From positions 1 through 43,459 of the forward strand of contig JAKAJV010000124.1 of assembly GCA_021813585.1 (NCBI GenBank): a stretch of 43,459 bases of DNA, given 5' to 3'. The DNA is from Bacteroidota bacterium. Its GTDB lineage: Bacteria; Bacteroidota; Ignavibacteria; Ignavibacteriales; Ignavibacteriaceae. The position numbers and the translations under genes are program-made. Shown in pieces: positions 35,844 to 43,459 of this stretch (the first letter of the stretch is position 1; each line of letters opens with the position of its first letter). The notes under the pieces are model-generated. The model saw nothing but the letters and a program-made list of their open reading frames with translations, was not told the DNA's origin and searched no databases.

Positions 35844-36698
35844 ATGTTAACCGTTTTAGAATCAATTAAACTCTCAACAGAATTTTTGCAGAAGAAGGGT
35901 ATAGAGTCTCCAAGAATAAATGCAGAGCTTTTGCTCGCCAAAATTTTAAACTGCAAAAGGCTCGATCTGTATCTTAAGTTTGACAGGCCACTTAACGAAG
36001 AAGAAATAAAACTGTACAGGGAGTTCTTATCCAGAAGAAGCAAGTTTGAGCCGCTGCAGTATATCTTAGGCTCGGTTGAATTTTACGGGCTGGAATTTAT
36101 GGTCGACAGCTCGGTGCTTATCCCAAGGCCGGAAACAGAAATCCTGGTTGAAGAGATAATCAATTCAGTTACTAAAGGCGATAAGCTGAAAATACTTGAT
36201 ATAGGCACAGGCAGCGGTATTATTGCCGTCTGCCTTGCAAAGCATCTGCCGGAATGCAAGGTTATCGCCGTCGACTCGAGCATTGAAGCGCTCAACACTG
36301 CAAAGAAAAATTCGGACATAAATAATACCGCCGGAATGATTGACTTTATTGAATGGGATATTCAATCCGGTTCATTCTTACCGGAAAAAGATTTTGATAT
36401 TGTCGTCTCCAATCCTCCGTATATTTCGGCAGAAGAATTTACCAAGCTGCGTCCGGAATTAAAAATATATGAACCGAAGACAGCACTAACGGACAGCGCC
36501 GACGGATTGAGCTTTTTCAGGGTAATTGCACTTAAATCTAAAGAACTCTTGAAGCGTGGAGGCAGGTTGTTTATGGAGACGGGAATGGAACAGGCGGGCG
36601 AAGTGAAAGAAATTTTATTAAGCAATAATTATTCGGATATAAAATTTAAAAAGGATTATTTAAATATTGATCGGGTCGTTTCGGGAGTAAGCAATTGA
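35844..36698 (+). CDS. prmC: Release factor glutamine N5-methyltransferase
   Basis: Methylates the Gln of the GGQ motif in peptide chain release factors. At 284 residues it is full length. The N-terminal helical domain recognises the release factor. The catalytic domain has the SAM loop LDIGTGSG (118-125) and the NPPY motif (190-193) that holds the target Gln. PRPETE (about 94-99), typical of PrmC, is also present. There is no release factor gene beside it, which is the usual partner in many genomes. The start follows an A/T-rich leader without Shine-Dalgarno. It overlaps dtd through TTGA. Confidence 0.94.
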   Translation: MLTVLESIKLSTEFLQKKGIESPRINAELLLAKILNCKRLDLYLKFDRPLNEEEIKLYREFLSRRSKFEPLQYILGSVEFYGLEFMVDSSVLIPRPETEILVEEIINSVTKGDKLKILDIGTGSGIIAVCLAKHLPECKVIAVDSSIEALNTAKKNSDINNTAGMIDFIEWDIQSGSFLPEKDFDIVVSNPPYISAEEFTKLRPELKIYEPKTALTDSADGLSFFRVIALKSKELLKRGGRLFMETGMEQAGEVKEILLSNNYSDIKFKKDYLNIDRVVSGVSN

Positions 36699-37150
36699 GA
36701 GCTGTTGTACAAAGAGTATCGGGCGGAGGAGTTTTTATTCCGAAAGAAAATTATTCGGCCGAAATAGGCAAAGGGATGGTTATACTTCTAGGCATTAAGA
36801 CCGATGATACTCTGGACGATGTAAATTTTGTTGCCGATAAATGCTGCAACCTTAGAATTTTTGAAGATGAAAATGAAAAAATGAACCTTTCTTTAAAAGA
36901 TATAAACGGCGAGATACTTTTGATTTCCCAATTCACTCTTTACGGCGATACGCGGAGAGGGAACAGGCCGAGCTTTATTGATGCAGCCCGGCCGGAGGCT
37001 GCGGTTCCACTTTATGAAAATTTTATCAGCCGTGTAAAAAGTAATGTAGGAGATGCAAAAGTTAAAACCGGAATTTTCGGAGCCATGATGTCAGTTAAAA
37101 TCATAAACGACGGACCTGTTACAGTGATAGTGGAATCTAAACAACAATAA
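36695..37150 (+). CDS. dtd: D-aminoacyl-tRNA deacylase
   Basis: Removes D-amino acids, and glycine mischarged on tRNA(Ala), from tRNA. The length of 151 residues is standard for DTD. Both active-site motifs are intact: SQFTLYGD (78-85) and NDGPVT (138-143), the latter corresponding to the family's Gly-cisPro motif. The N-terminus MRAVVQRV is typical. The TTG start at 36695 lies across the prmC stop, giving coupled translation. The next gene follows after 14 bases. Function is assigned with high certainty by family. Confidence 0.95.
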   Translation: MRAVVQRVSGGGVFIPKENYSAEIGKGMVILLGIKTDDTLDDVNFVADKCCNLRIFEDENEKMNLSLKDINGEILLISQFTLYGDTRRGNRPSFIDAARPEAAVPLYENFISRVKSNVGDAKVKTGIFGAMMSVKIINDGPVTVIVESKQQ

Positions 37151-37164
37151 AAAGTAAGCCGGCA

Positions 37165-38067
37165 GTGGATTCAATTCTGATGATATTTTTAGATGGAGTC
37201 GGAATCGGTAAGGAAGACTACGAGAATAATCCTTTCTTCAGATACGGCTTTAAGACATTCAGCAGCATCTTCGGCGATTTGCCTTCACTCCAAAAAAGTA
37301 CTCTTAAAAGAAACGGCTCATTCTTGTTTCCTGTAGATGCCCGCTTAGGAGTTGAGGGATTTCCTCAAAGCGGAACCGGGCAGACTGCAATCTTCTGCGG
37401 GATGAACGCACCGAAGTTTGTAGGCAAGCATTTCGGTCCCTATCCATACTCAACTTTAGTTCCCGTCATCAGGGAACAGAATATTTTCAAGGAATTTTTA
37501 ACTAGAGGTAAAGAAGCTTTTTTTGCCAATGCATACCCGAAAATCTTTTTTGATTACCTTAAGTCCGGCGGCACAAGGCTAAGCGTTACTTCCCTAAGCT
37601 GCAGGCTGAGCGGGATTAGACTGAACACTGCGGCAGACGTCCGGCGCGGCCTAGCTTTAACAGCGGAGATTACGAACGAAAGATGGAATAAGAAACTCGG
37701 ATATAAACTTAAGACTTTAACTCCGGTTAAAGCGGCAAGACGACTCTTGAAATTGGCAAGGCAAAAATCATTTACTCTATACGAATACTTTCTAACCGAT
37801 CATCTGGGACACGGCAGGTACGACGGCGACGCGCAATCGCTGCTGGGAATACTTGATGAGTTCCTTTTTACAATACTCAGCGAATTGAACAATGATATGA
37901 CTCTTGTAATCTGCTCGGACCACGGTAACATCGAGGACATGTCGGTTAAGACTCATACTTTCAATCCGTCGCTGGCAATTACATCCGGTGCTCATGCCGA
38001 AAGTGTTTTTAAGGAAGTTACAGACCTGACGCAATTTAAACCGGCAATAATGAAAATAATTAAATGA
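37165..38067 (+). CDS. Alkaline phosphatase superfamily metalloenzyme (phosphomutase-like)
   Basis: A 300-residue protein of the two-metal phosphomutase/phosphatase superfamily that includes phosphoglycerate mutase and phosphopentomutase. FLDGVG (8-13) gives the first metal Asp. SGTGQTA (69-75) provides the presumed Ser/Thr that carries the phosphate. DHLGH (212-216) and SDHGN (251-255) give the remaining metal ligands. It is shorter than either named mutase and lacks their large extra domains, so the substrate is unclear. A GTG start at 37165 is taken; ATG 37180 would cut into the first strand. It overlaps comEC by four bases (ATGA). Confidence 0.82.
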   Translation: MDSILMIFLDGVGIGKEDYENNPFFRYGFKTFSSIFGDLPSLQKSTLKRNGSFLFPVDARLGVEGFPQSGTGQTAIFCGMNAPKFVGKHFGPYPYSTLVPVIREQNIFKEFLTRGKEAFFANAYPKIFFDYLKSGGTRLSVTSLSCRLSGIRLNTAADVRRGLALTAEITNERWNKKLGYKLKTLTPVKAARRLLKLARQKSFTLYEYFLTDHLGHGRYDGDAQSLLGILDEFLFTILSELNNDMTLVICSDHGNIEDMSVKTHTFNPSLAITSGAHAESVFKEVTDLTQFKPAIMKIIK

Positions 38068-40460
38068 AAAATTATCCTGCAATAAAGTACACGCTGCTTT
38101 TTATATGCGGAATTATTATTTACAGGCTAACAGGGCTTACTGCCGATAATTTTGCATTTTATTTTTCCCTGCTGGTAATTTCTTTTTTATTTATTGTCTT
38201 TAACTCTGCGCTTAAAAGCCGGGACCTTTCTTACCGGCTGGCGGTCTATTTATTCATTATCGCTGCCGGTATATTTATTTCGGCTTTCCAAAAGCCCGAA
38301 TACAAATATTTACATGACGGTTTATATTTAGCTAAAGACTTCCATGCTGTCGGTACTATCTCTAGTGTTGAGCTGATTAAAAAATCGGAAGTGGATTTTA
38401 ACTTGAGTGCCGAGAAGGTTTCTTCCGGCGGCATAAAGTTGAAAGGACCTTTTAACTTAATTTGCCGGATCCGGGATACCGGCAAAGCACGGCTGGAATT
38501 TCTTTACTCCAGAATCCTGCCGGGAAATAGAGTTGAAGTTTCGGGGACATTCGTTAAAGGGAGGGAAAGAAGGAATCCCGGTGAGTTCGACTATAATAAA
38601 TATTTGCATGAGCACGGCATAAGCGGTTTTGTAGTATCTAGCTCGGTTGATGAAGTAGGAATATTAAACGGACGTTCCAATTTTTTCGAATCGCTCGTGT
38701 TTAAAATTAGAAAAGAAATAGACCGCGAAATTTCCAAGCTTCACTCGGAAAATTCCGCCGCATTTATTAGAGGCCAGGTTTTAGCAGACAGAAGCAACAT
38801 TGAATATGATGCGGTGGTCGAATTTATTAATTCAGGCGTTGCTCATATACTTGCCGTCTCCGGGCTTAATGTCGGCTTCATCGTTCTCATCATTCTCATC
38901 CTGTTCGGAAGGTTCAATCTCTACATGCGCTCGCTTTTAATGATGGCCGGGATAATCGCGTTTATGATTTTGACCAATTCGCAGCCCTCGGTTATACGCG
39001 CTACGCTGATGACCGGAATTATTTTAATAGCCTTTGTTACAAACCGGTCAACCAACATATTCAATTCGTTGGCTGTTTCGGCTCTAATAATTTTACTCGT
39101 TCAGCCGTACCAGCTGTTCGATCCTGGGTTCCAGCTCTCATATTCGGCGGTGTTATCCATCGCGGCAATTTACCCTGTTTACCGGGGCATTATAAACTCA
39201 ACCGGAATAAAAAATAAAGCCATAAAATATCTGCTGGCTTATTCCGGCGTCTCGCTGTGCGCTCAAATAGGAACTATGCCGGTTACATTAATTTACTTCG
39301 GAAAATTATCCCTGGTATCTTTGTTTACTAATCTTCTTGTCATCCCGATTGCCGGCGTAGTAGTAGGTATCGGAATATTTACCTTGATAATAAATATTAT
39401 CTCTCCTCTTATTGCGCTTCAATATGCGGCTGCTAATGATCTGCTTACTTCGGTTATGTATTTTATTATACACGCTGCCGGGAGATTTGAATATGCATTC
39501 CTTTGGGTAAGGAATTTCTCCCTAATCGATTCAATATATTTTTATTCCTTCCTCATTATCATTTTATTCTCTTTAAAATATTTCAGATCTACCGCAGCAA
39601 AGTTTACCGTATCGCTGCTGGCTTTCTTTAACATCCTGGTCTTCTGTTCGCTGGACGATAAAAAATTATTTAATGATAACAATCTGAATCTGATGATGAT
39701 TGATGTGGGGCAGGGAGACTCGTTCCTTGTTAAATTCCCAGGCGGTGAAACAGCTCTGGTTGATGCAGGCCCCGCTTCTGCAAACTTTGACACCGGCGAA
39801 AGGATTATCCTTCCTCTACTAAATTATCTTGATGTTAATAAAATAGATTATGCATTTGTCTCTCACGTCGATCTTGATCATTACGGCGGAATTCTTTCCT
39901 TAATAAAAGAGAATAAGATTAAAATGATTTATAAGCCGGAAGCTGATTCGGCTTTAGGAAAGGATTTAAAACTTGAAAGTTTCCTGCTCAGCCGGGGAAT
40001 ACCGTTTAATTATTATAAGAAAGAAATTATAAAGCTCAAAAAAGGCAGAATCTATGTCCTCAATTTTCCCGGGGCAAGCTTTTTGAAGACTACCAACAGC
40101 AGGAGCGGCGTGTTGAAATTTGTGTTCGGCCGGACGAGCGTTTTGTTTACCGGCGATCTTGAAATGAAATCGGAAGAAAGGTATGTGCGCGAGTACTGTG
40201 GATTCTTAAAGTCGGATGTTTTAAAAGTTTCCCACCACGGAAGCGGTACCGCTTCCACGAATGAATTTGTCTCCGAAGTTAAGCCGGCTATCAGCCTGAT
40301 TAGCGCAGGTATTCAAAATAAATTCGGCCATCCTTCTGCCGAAGTTGTAAATAGGCTGCTTAATGCTGGCTCAAGAGTGTTCAGAACCGATAAGCTCGGC
40401 GGAGTTTTGTTTAGTTCGAACGGAGACTCTATATTTGCGGTGGACTGGAAAAAATTTTAA
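38064..40460 (+). CDS. comEC: ComEC/Rec2 DNA-uptake channel
   Basis: Inner-membrane protein that brings single-stranded DNA into the cytoplasm during natural transformation. At 798 residues it has all three parts: a N-terminal membrane and OB-like region (DUF4131-type), a multi-helix Competence domain from about 225 to 520 containing AVSGLNVGF and the region around DPGFQLSYSAV, and a C-terminal metallo-beta-lactamase-type domain. The last has MIDVGQGDSFL, SHVDLDH (600-606) and SHHGSGT, with an Asp in place of one His, as usual for ComEC. The domain is thought to degrade one DNA strand. It is coupled to the upstream gene by ATGA. No other competence genes are in the window. Confidence 0.94.
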   Translation: MKNYPAIKYTLLFICGIIIYRLTGLTADNFAFYFSLLVISFLFIVFNSALKSRDLSYRLAVYLFIIAAGIFISAFQKPEYKYLHDGLYLAKDFHAVGTISSVELIKKSEVDFNLSAEKVSSGGIKLKGPFNLICRIRDTGKARLEFLYSRILPGNRVEVSGTFVKGRERRNPGEFDYNKYLHEHGISGFVVSSSVDEVGILNGRSNFFESLVFKIRKEIDREISKLHSENSAAFIRGQVLADRSNIEYDAVVEFINSGVAHILAVSGLNVGFIVLIILILFGRFNLYMRSLLMMAGIIAFMILTNSQPSVIRATLMTGIILIAFVTNRSTNIFNSLAVSALIILLVQPYQLFDPGFQLSYSAVLSIAAIYPVYRGIINSTGIKNKAIKYLLAYSGVSLCAQIGTMPVTLIYFGKLSLVSLFTNLLVIPIAGVVVGIGIFTLIINIISPLIALQYAAANDLLTSVMYFIIHAAGRFEYAFLWVRNFSLIDSIYFYSFLIIILFSLKYFRSTAAKFTVSLLAFFNILVFCSLDDKKLFNDNNLNLMMIDVGQGDSFLVKFPGGETALVDAGPASANFDTGERIILPLLNYLDVNKIDYAFVSHVDLDHYGGILSLIKENKIKMIYKPEADSALGKDLKLESFLLSRGIPFNYYKKEIIKLKKGRIYVLNFPGASFLKTTNSRSGVLKFVFGRTSVLFTGDLEMKSEERYVREYCGFLKSDVLKVSHHGSGTASTNEFVSEVKPAISLISAGIQNKFGHPSAEVVNRLLNAGSRVFRTDKLGGVLFSSNGDSIFAVDWKKF

Positions 40461-40542
40461 TAAATCATAAGATAAGCAACTTGAGAAGGTTGGGTATAAC
40501 CCGCCTGCCGGACGGAGCCTGTTGCACAACTCGAGTGCAGGG

Positions 40543-40566
40543 CAGTCATGGTCCAAACCATGACTG
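40543..40566. repeat. Perfect 10-bp hairpin, first of two related copies
   Basis: CAGTCATGGT (40543-40552) and ACCATGACTG (40557-40566) pair fully around a CCAA loop. A run of six T begins about nine bases later (40575-40580), so it could also act as a weak terminator after comEC. Confidence 0.85.
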
Positions 40567-40581
40567 AATTGTGAGTTTTTT

Positions 40582-40605
40582 ATGTCACGGAATGGTCCGT
40601 GACAT
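40582..40605. repeat. Perfect 10-bp hairpin, second related copy
   Basis: ATGTCACGGA (40582-40591) and TCCGTGACAT (40596-40605) pair fully around an ATGG loop. The inner eight pairs match the first hairpin except at two positions, where both strands changed together. Confidence 0.85.
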
Positions 40606-40635
40606 CCCAGTTTTCAGTTCTGCAACACGCTCGGA

Positions 40636-40686
40636 CGGGCAGGTTCTCCATCGCCCCGCCTGTCAAAGCAAAGCGGCGGGCAGGTT
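40636..40686 (+). repeat. 10-base direct repeat flanking a GC-rich hairpin
   Basis: CGGGCAGGTT occurs at 40636-40645 and again at 40677-40686. Between and into the second copy, CCCGCC (40655-40660) pairs with GGCGGG (40675-40680) around a 14-base loop. The self-complementary GTTGCAAC follows at 40684-40691. Confidence 0.7.
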
Positions 40687-40701
40687 GCAACGGAACAGGG
40701 T

Positions 40702-40717
40702 TCGGGGCTTGCCCCGA
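40702..40717. repeat. GC-rich 6-bp hairpin with CTTG loop
   Basis: TCGGGG (40702-40707) pairs with CCCCGA (40712-40717) around CTTG. It is the last hairpin of the block, 43 bases before the purE start. It has no T-run, so it is not an intrinsic terminator. Confidence 0.75.
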
Positions 40718-40760
40718 GGTTCATACCATTGATTCTAAAAAAATTTTAAGGTGAAATTTT

Positions 40761-41255
40761 ATGGAGAACAAACCTTTGATCGGTATAATAATGGGAAGCG
40801 ATTCCGACTTGGGAGTAATGCAAAAGGCTTTTGATGTGTGCAAAGAGTTCGGTGTTCAATATGAAGTTAAAATTTTATCTGCTCACAGAACTCCCGGTCA
40901 GCATGCCGAATATTCGAAGTCGGCTGCCGGAAGAGGATTGAAAGTTATTATAGCTGCTGCCGGCGGTGCTGCGCATCTGCCGGGAGTTACTGCAGCTCAA
41001 ACAATATTACCGGTAATCGGCGTACCTATTTTTACAAAATCGTTAAACGGTATGGATTCTCTTCTGTCAATCGTGCAGATGCCTGCAGGCATTCCTGTTG
41101 CAACAGTTGCCATAGACGGCGCTAAGAATGCGGCGCTGCTTGCAATCCAGATTATCGCTCTAGGCGATGCGGAACTATCGGCTAAGCTTGACGAGTACAA
41201 AAAGAAAATGGCTGAAGAATCCATGAACAAAAACAAGAATATAAATGTGCAGTAG
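40761..41255 (+). CDS. purE: N5-carboxyaminoimidazole ribonucleotide mutase, class I
   Basis: Converts N5-CAIR to CAIR in de novo purine synthesis. The 164-residue protein has MGSDSD (11-16) for the ribose phosphate, SAHRTP (40-45) with the catalytic His42, and [11 protein letters not shown], all as in class I (bacterial) PurE. A conserved [18 protein letters not shown] block follows. AAGGTG lies about eight bases before the ATG. No other pur gene is next to it; purK, the usual partner, is absent here. Placement just downstream of the hairpin block raises the chance that the block affects its expression. Confidence 0.96.
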   Translation: MENKPLIGIIMGSDSDLGVMQKAFDVCKEFGVQYEVKILSAHRTPGQHAEYSKSAAGRGLKVIIAAAGGAAHLPGVTAAQTILPVIGVPIFTKSLNGMDSLLSIVQMPAGIPVATVAIDGAKNAALLAIQIIALGDAELSAKLDEYKKKMAEESMNKNKNINVQ

Positions 41256-41377
41256 ACATTCGCCTTTATTTAAGTGCGAAGAGAATTTAATTCATCGGCA
41301 ATTTAAATTTACGTTGCTACTTCAAATCCATTTTAATAACTTTATCGCCGATTTCTAAAAATATTGGTGAATCTCTA

Positions 41378-41887
41378 ATGAAAATTTTATTAATTATACC
41401 TTTACTATTATCATTGGTACTTTTAAACGGCTGCGGTAAAAAATCCGATACCGATTATATGAACATTGCAAAGGAAGGCATAGCCAAAAATAATACCGCC
41501 GATGCTGTAGCCGCCTATCAAAGCCTGGTAAAGGATTACCCGAATAGCCCGCTGGCACCGGAGGCTTTATTCCAGCTGGCAACCCTATATCAAAATAAAA
41601 TGGTAAAGGATGTTCCATCTACGGAATCTCTTCAAAAGGCAGTCGGCTTGTTTAGAAGCATTTTTGATAAATACCCCGGCGATAAGCTTGCACCGAAAGC
41701 GCTGTTTATGTCCGGCTTTATCCAGGCTAACGAGTTGAAAGCTTACCCCGAAGCTACCGGTTCGTTCAATCTCTTTCTGCAGAAGTTCCCGAACAATGAG
41801 CTTGCAACATCTGCAAAGGAAGAGCTTGATAATATGGGATTAACGCCGGAACAAATACTGCAGAAGAAGAAGGATCCCAAAATATAA
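41378..41887 (+). CDS. TPR-repeat lipoprotein
   Basis: A small lipoprotein of 169 residues. The lipobox LLNGC puts the lipidated Cys at 19. The mature part holds about three TPR-like helix pairs, with PNSPLAPEALFQLATLYQNK and PGDKLAPKALFMSGF as the clearest. It resembles the N-terminal part of BamD/YbgF-like tetratricopeptide proteins but is shorter than BamD (about 245 residues). It may help protein interactions at the cell envelope. A GGTGA precedes the ATG. Its stop overlaps the next start as TAATG. Membership in a BAM-like complex is a guess. Confidence 0.82.
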   Translation: MKILLIIPLLLSLVLLNGCGKKSDTDYMNIAKEGIAKNNTADAVAAYQSLVKDYPNSPLAPEALFQLATLYQNKMVKDVPSTESLQKAVGLFRSIFDKYPGDKLAPKALFMSGFIQANELKAYPEATGSFNLFLQKFPNNELATSAKEELDNMGLTPEQILQKKKDPKI

Positions 41888-42795
41888 TGGCCCAGGCAAG
41901 CAGCGATTACAGAAAATATCTTAATCCTTCCATAATATCCAGGCTAAATTCTTTGGAACTTAGAGCAAGGCTGGTAGTGGAAGGCTTTATGGTTGGTCTG
42001 CATAAGAGTCCTTACCACGGATTCAGTGTTGAGTTTACAGAGCACCGCCCGTATATGCAGGGCGATTCGCTTAAGGATATTGACTGGAAAGCTTACGGCA
42101 AAACAGAAAAATTCTATATTAAACAATACGAGGAAGAAACCAATTTAAGAAGCTATATACTTTTGGATACGAGCAGGTCTATGCAGTTCGCTTCCGAAGG
42201 AAATATTACTAAGCTTGAATATGCCGCAACACTTGTTGCATCCTTAAGCTACTTAATGGTAAAGCAGCAGGATGCTGTGGGACTTACTCTGTATGCCGAG
42301 AAGATCAACAAGTATTTCCCGCCGAAGACCAGCAAGACTTATCTGCAGGAGCTGCTGAAACAGTTGAATGAAATTTCTCCGTCGGAAAAGACGAACACTG
42401 CTTCGTGCCTAAACGCCATTGCCGAGAAAATAAAAAGAAGAGGCCTGGTAATTATCGTCTCCGATTTTTTTGACGATATAAATTCAATCCTTTCCGCGCT
42501 TAAACATTTTAGATACCGGAACAACGAGGTTATAGTTTTCCAGATTTTAGATCCTCTGGAGAGGAGTTTCGATTTCGGCCGCGACGCAATTTTTAAGGAT
42601 CTGGAAACTGCCGACGAGATAACTACCCAGCCCTACCAGATTCAGAAGGCTTACCGGGAAGCAATGGAACAGTTTATTTATAAGATTAAATCCGAATGCC
42701 TCAATTCGAATATCGACTATAATATCATTGAGACATCCACATCATTCGATAAAGCACTATTCGGCTATATTCAGAAGAGAAGCCGGCTGTTCTAA
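41887..42795 (+). CDS. DUF58 protein with vWA-like fold
   Basis: A 302-residue protein of the DUF58 family. The typical block is EHRPYMQGDSLKDIDWKAYG (about 53-72). The vWA-like part has LLDTSRSM (92-99), where Asp-x-Ser-x-Ser forms a metal-ion-dependent adhesion site. A second acidic site follows in VSDFFDD (about 196-202). DUF58 proteins usually sit beside MoxR ATPases and vWA membrane proteins, and act in protein maturation or envelope stress. A MoxR gene is not in the window. It has no signal peptide, so it is cytosolic. The gene ends 15 bases before a convergent gene. Confidence 0.9.
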   Translation: MAQASSDYRKYLNPSIISRLNSLELRARLVVEGFMVGLHKSPYHGFSVEFTEHRPYMQGDSLKDIDWKAYGKTEKFYIKQYEEETNLRSYILLDTSRSMQFASEGNITKLEYAATLVASLSYLMVKQQDAVGLTLYAEKINKYFPPKTSKTYLQELLKQLNEISPSEKTNTASCLNAIAEKIKRRGLVIIVSDFFDDINSILSALKHFRYRNNEVIVFQILDPLERSFDFGRDAIFKDLETADEITTQPYQIQKAYREAMEQFIYKIKSECLNSNIDYNIIETSTSFDKALFGYIQKRSRLF

Positions 42796-42810
42796 AATCC
42801 TAATAGATCG

Positions 42811-43459
42811 TTACATAATCAGATTCTTGATTTCATTAAAATACCCGTCCGATAATTTTTCGGCAGACTCTTCATCCTTTGCTTCGGTTATTATCCTTAT
42901 TATCGGCTCGGTATTCGATTTCCTGAAATGAACCCAGTGATCTTTAAAATCAATCCTTAGGCCGTCGTCAGTATTTATTTTTTCGCCTCCGTACTTTTTA
43001 ATGAGCTCATTAATAATCTCATCCGGCTTTACATTGCCGAGTACGATTTTTTTCTTCGCGATAAAGTAAGCGGGCAGTTCTTCTTTTAATTCCGATATAG
43101 TTCCTCCGAATTCCAGCAGGTGCTGGAGCGTTATGGCAATTCCTACTAGAGCGTCGCGCCCGTAATGCAGTGCGGGAAATATTACTCCTCCGCTGCCTTC
43201 CCCGCCGATTACGGCATTTACTTCTTTCATCTTTTTAACAACGTTTGCCTCGCCAACGGGCGAGCGGAAAACCTTCTGTCCGTATATAGAAGCTACGTCG
43301 TCAACTGCGCGGGTAGTGGAAAGATTTACCGCCACGTTTCCCTTTTCCTTCGATAAAACAAATTTAACGGCCTGCGTTATTGTGTTCTCTTCGCCGAAAG
43401 GTTTACCTTCATTGGTAATTAGCACCAGCCTGTCAACATCCGGATCAACTACAAAGATC
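42811..43459 (-). CDS. Phosphohexomutase (phosphoglucomutase / phosphomannomutase / GlmM family), 3' part
   Basis: C-terminal part of an alpha-D-phosphohexomutase read on the minus strand; the gene runs off the window, and only about 215 residues are seen. The first residues are FVVDPDVDRLVL, the metal-binding Asp loop of the family. GEGSGGVIFP is the sugar-binding loop, normally GE(E/N)SGH. RKSNTEPIIRI near the end is the phosphate-binding loop, normally RxSxTEP. These variants fit the GlmM-like branch common in archaea and some bacteria. It converges on the DUF58 gene with 15 bases between stops. The substrate (glucosamine, mannose or glucose phosphate) is undecided. Confidence 0.9.
   Translation of the reverse strand, partial: IFVVDPDVDRLVLITNEGKPFGEENTITQAVKFVLSKEKGNVAVNLSTTRAVDDVASIYGQKVFRSPVGEANVVKKMKEVNAVIGGEGSGGVIFPALHYGRDALVGIAITLQHLLEFGGTISELKEELPAYFIAKKKIVLGNVKPDEIINELIKKYGGEKINTDDGLRIDFKDHWVHFRKSNTEPIIRIITEAKDEESAEKLSDGYFNEIKNLIM

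Larger units (their letters stand above)
40504..40643. repeat. Long-range imperfect inverted repeat enclosing two hairpins
   Basis: CCTGCC (40504-40509) pairs with GGCAGG (40638-40643), and GAGCCTGTTGCA (40515-40526) pairs with TGCAACACGCTC (40621-40632) with one C-C mismatch. Between these two stems lies the same GGACG on both sides, a symmetric internal loop. The arms enclose about 94 bases with two perfect hairpins, so the whole could fold as a multi-branched junction. An alternative small hairpin TGCAC (40523-40527) / GTGCA (40535-40539) competes with the inner stem. Confidence 0.72.
40461..40760. other. 300-base gene-free region rich in inverted repeats
   Basis: No reading frame of note fills the gap between comEC and purE. 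Roughly 40,500-40,717 is more GC-rich by eye than its flanks and packed with hairpins, listed separately. The last 40 bases return to A/T-rich sequence and hold an AAGGTG before the purE start. The block is not recognised as tmRNA, SRP RNA, RNase P RNA or a known riboswitch from motifs visible by eye. It may be a mobile palindromic element or a structured leader. Confidence 0.7.

Noticed and set aside
40461-40760. Known RNA gene such as tmRNA, SRP RNA, RNase P RNA or a purine riboswitch before purE
   Set aside because: None of the conserved motifs of these RNAs was found by eye in the block.
41259-41280. Weak stem TTCGC/GCGAA after purE
   Set aside because: Only five pairs, twelve-base loop and no T-run.

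Overview
The window looks like a piece of a chromosome from the Ignavibacteria / Chlorobi-Bacteroidota group. This is an inference from the gene set and style, not from a marker gene. The DNA is moderately AT-rich. Many genes at the head of a run start after an A/T-rich leader with no clear Shine-Dalgarno, as is common in Bacteroidota. Genes are dense and nearly all on the + strand, with frequent ATGA and TTGA stop/start overlaps. No tRNA, rRNA, CRISPR array or insertion sequence was seen.

Region 1 (about 1-25,850) is a surface-polysaccharide locus of the Wzx/Wzy/Wzc type. It opens with a Wzz-like chain-length regulator fused to a BY-type tyrosine kinase. It continues with five GT4-like glycosyltransferases, a NodB polysaccharide deacetylase and a second, soluble deacetylase-like protein. 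There is also a Wzy/ligase-like polytopic protein, a Wzx-like flippase, a GINT1-like two-domain protein, a SAM methyltransferase and two closely related left-handed beta-helix acyltransferases. The initiating phosphoglycosyl transferase and the outer-membrane exporter are not in the window and presumably lie upstream. From about 16,700 to 25,784 the locus turns into a tailoring cassette: a PaaK/CapK-like adenylating enzyme, an SGNH-like hydrolase, an acyltransferase, an acyl carrier protein, an AsnB-type amidotransferase, a second AMP-forming ligase, a class III aminotransferase and a NadE-like PP-loop synthetase. The set suggests that an amino- or amide-bearing acyl group is activated, carried on the ACP and put on the polymer. 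A strong intrinsic terminator at 25,809-25,851 closes the region.

Region 2 (25,941-31,050) is a tight metabolic run: type 2 IPP isomerase, polyprenyl diphosphate synthase, HPr, enzyme I and a bifunctional phosphoglucose/phosphomannose isomerase. No PTS permease is visible.

Region 3 (31,090-35,763) is an envelope trio. It holds a large secreted protein that joins a HELTH metallopeptidase domain, a PD40-like propeller and an Omp85-like C-terminal barrel, then a BamB-like PQQ-propeller lipoprotein, then a PEGA-domain membrane protein.

Region 4 (35,844-43,459) is housekeeping: prmC, dtd, an alkaline-phosphatase-superfamily metalloenzyme, comEC, purE, a TPR lipoprotein, a DUF58 protein and, on the minus strand, the 3' part of a phosphohexomutase gene cut by the window end. 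Between comEC and purE, 300 bases without a gene hold a dense set of inverted repeats: two related hairpins enclosed by a long-range stem, then two GC-rich hairpins. This is the most unusual non-coding feature in the window.
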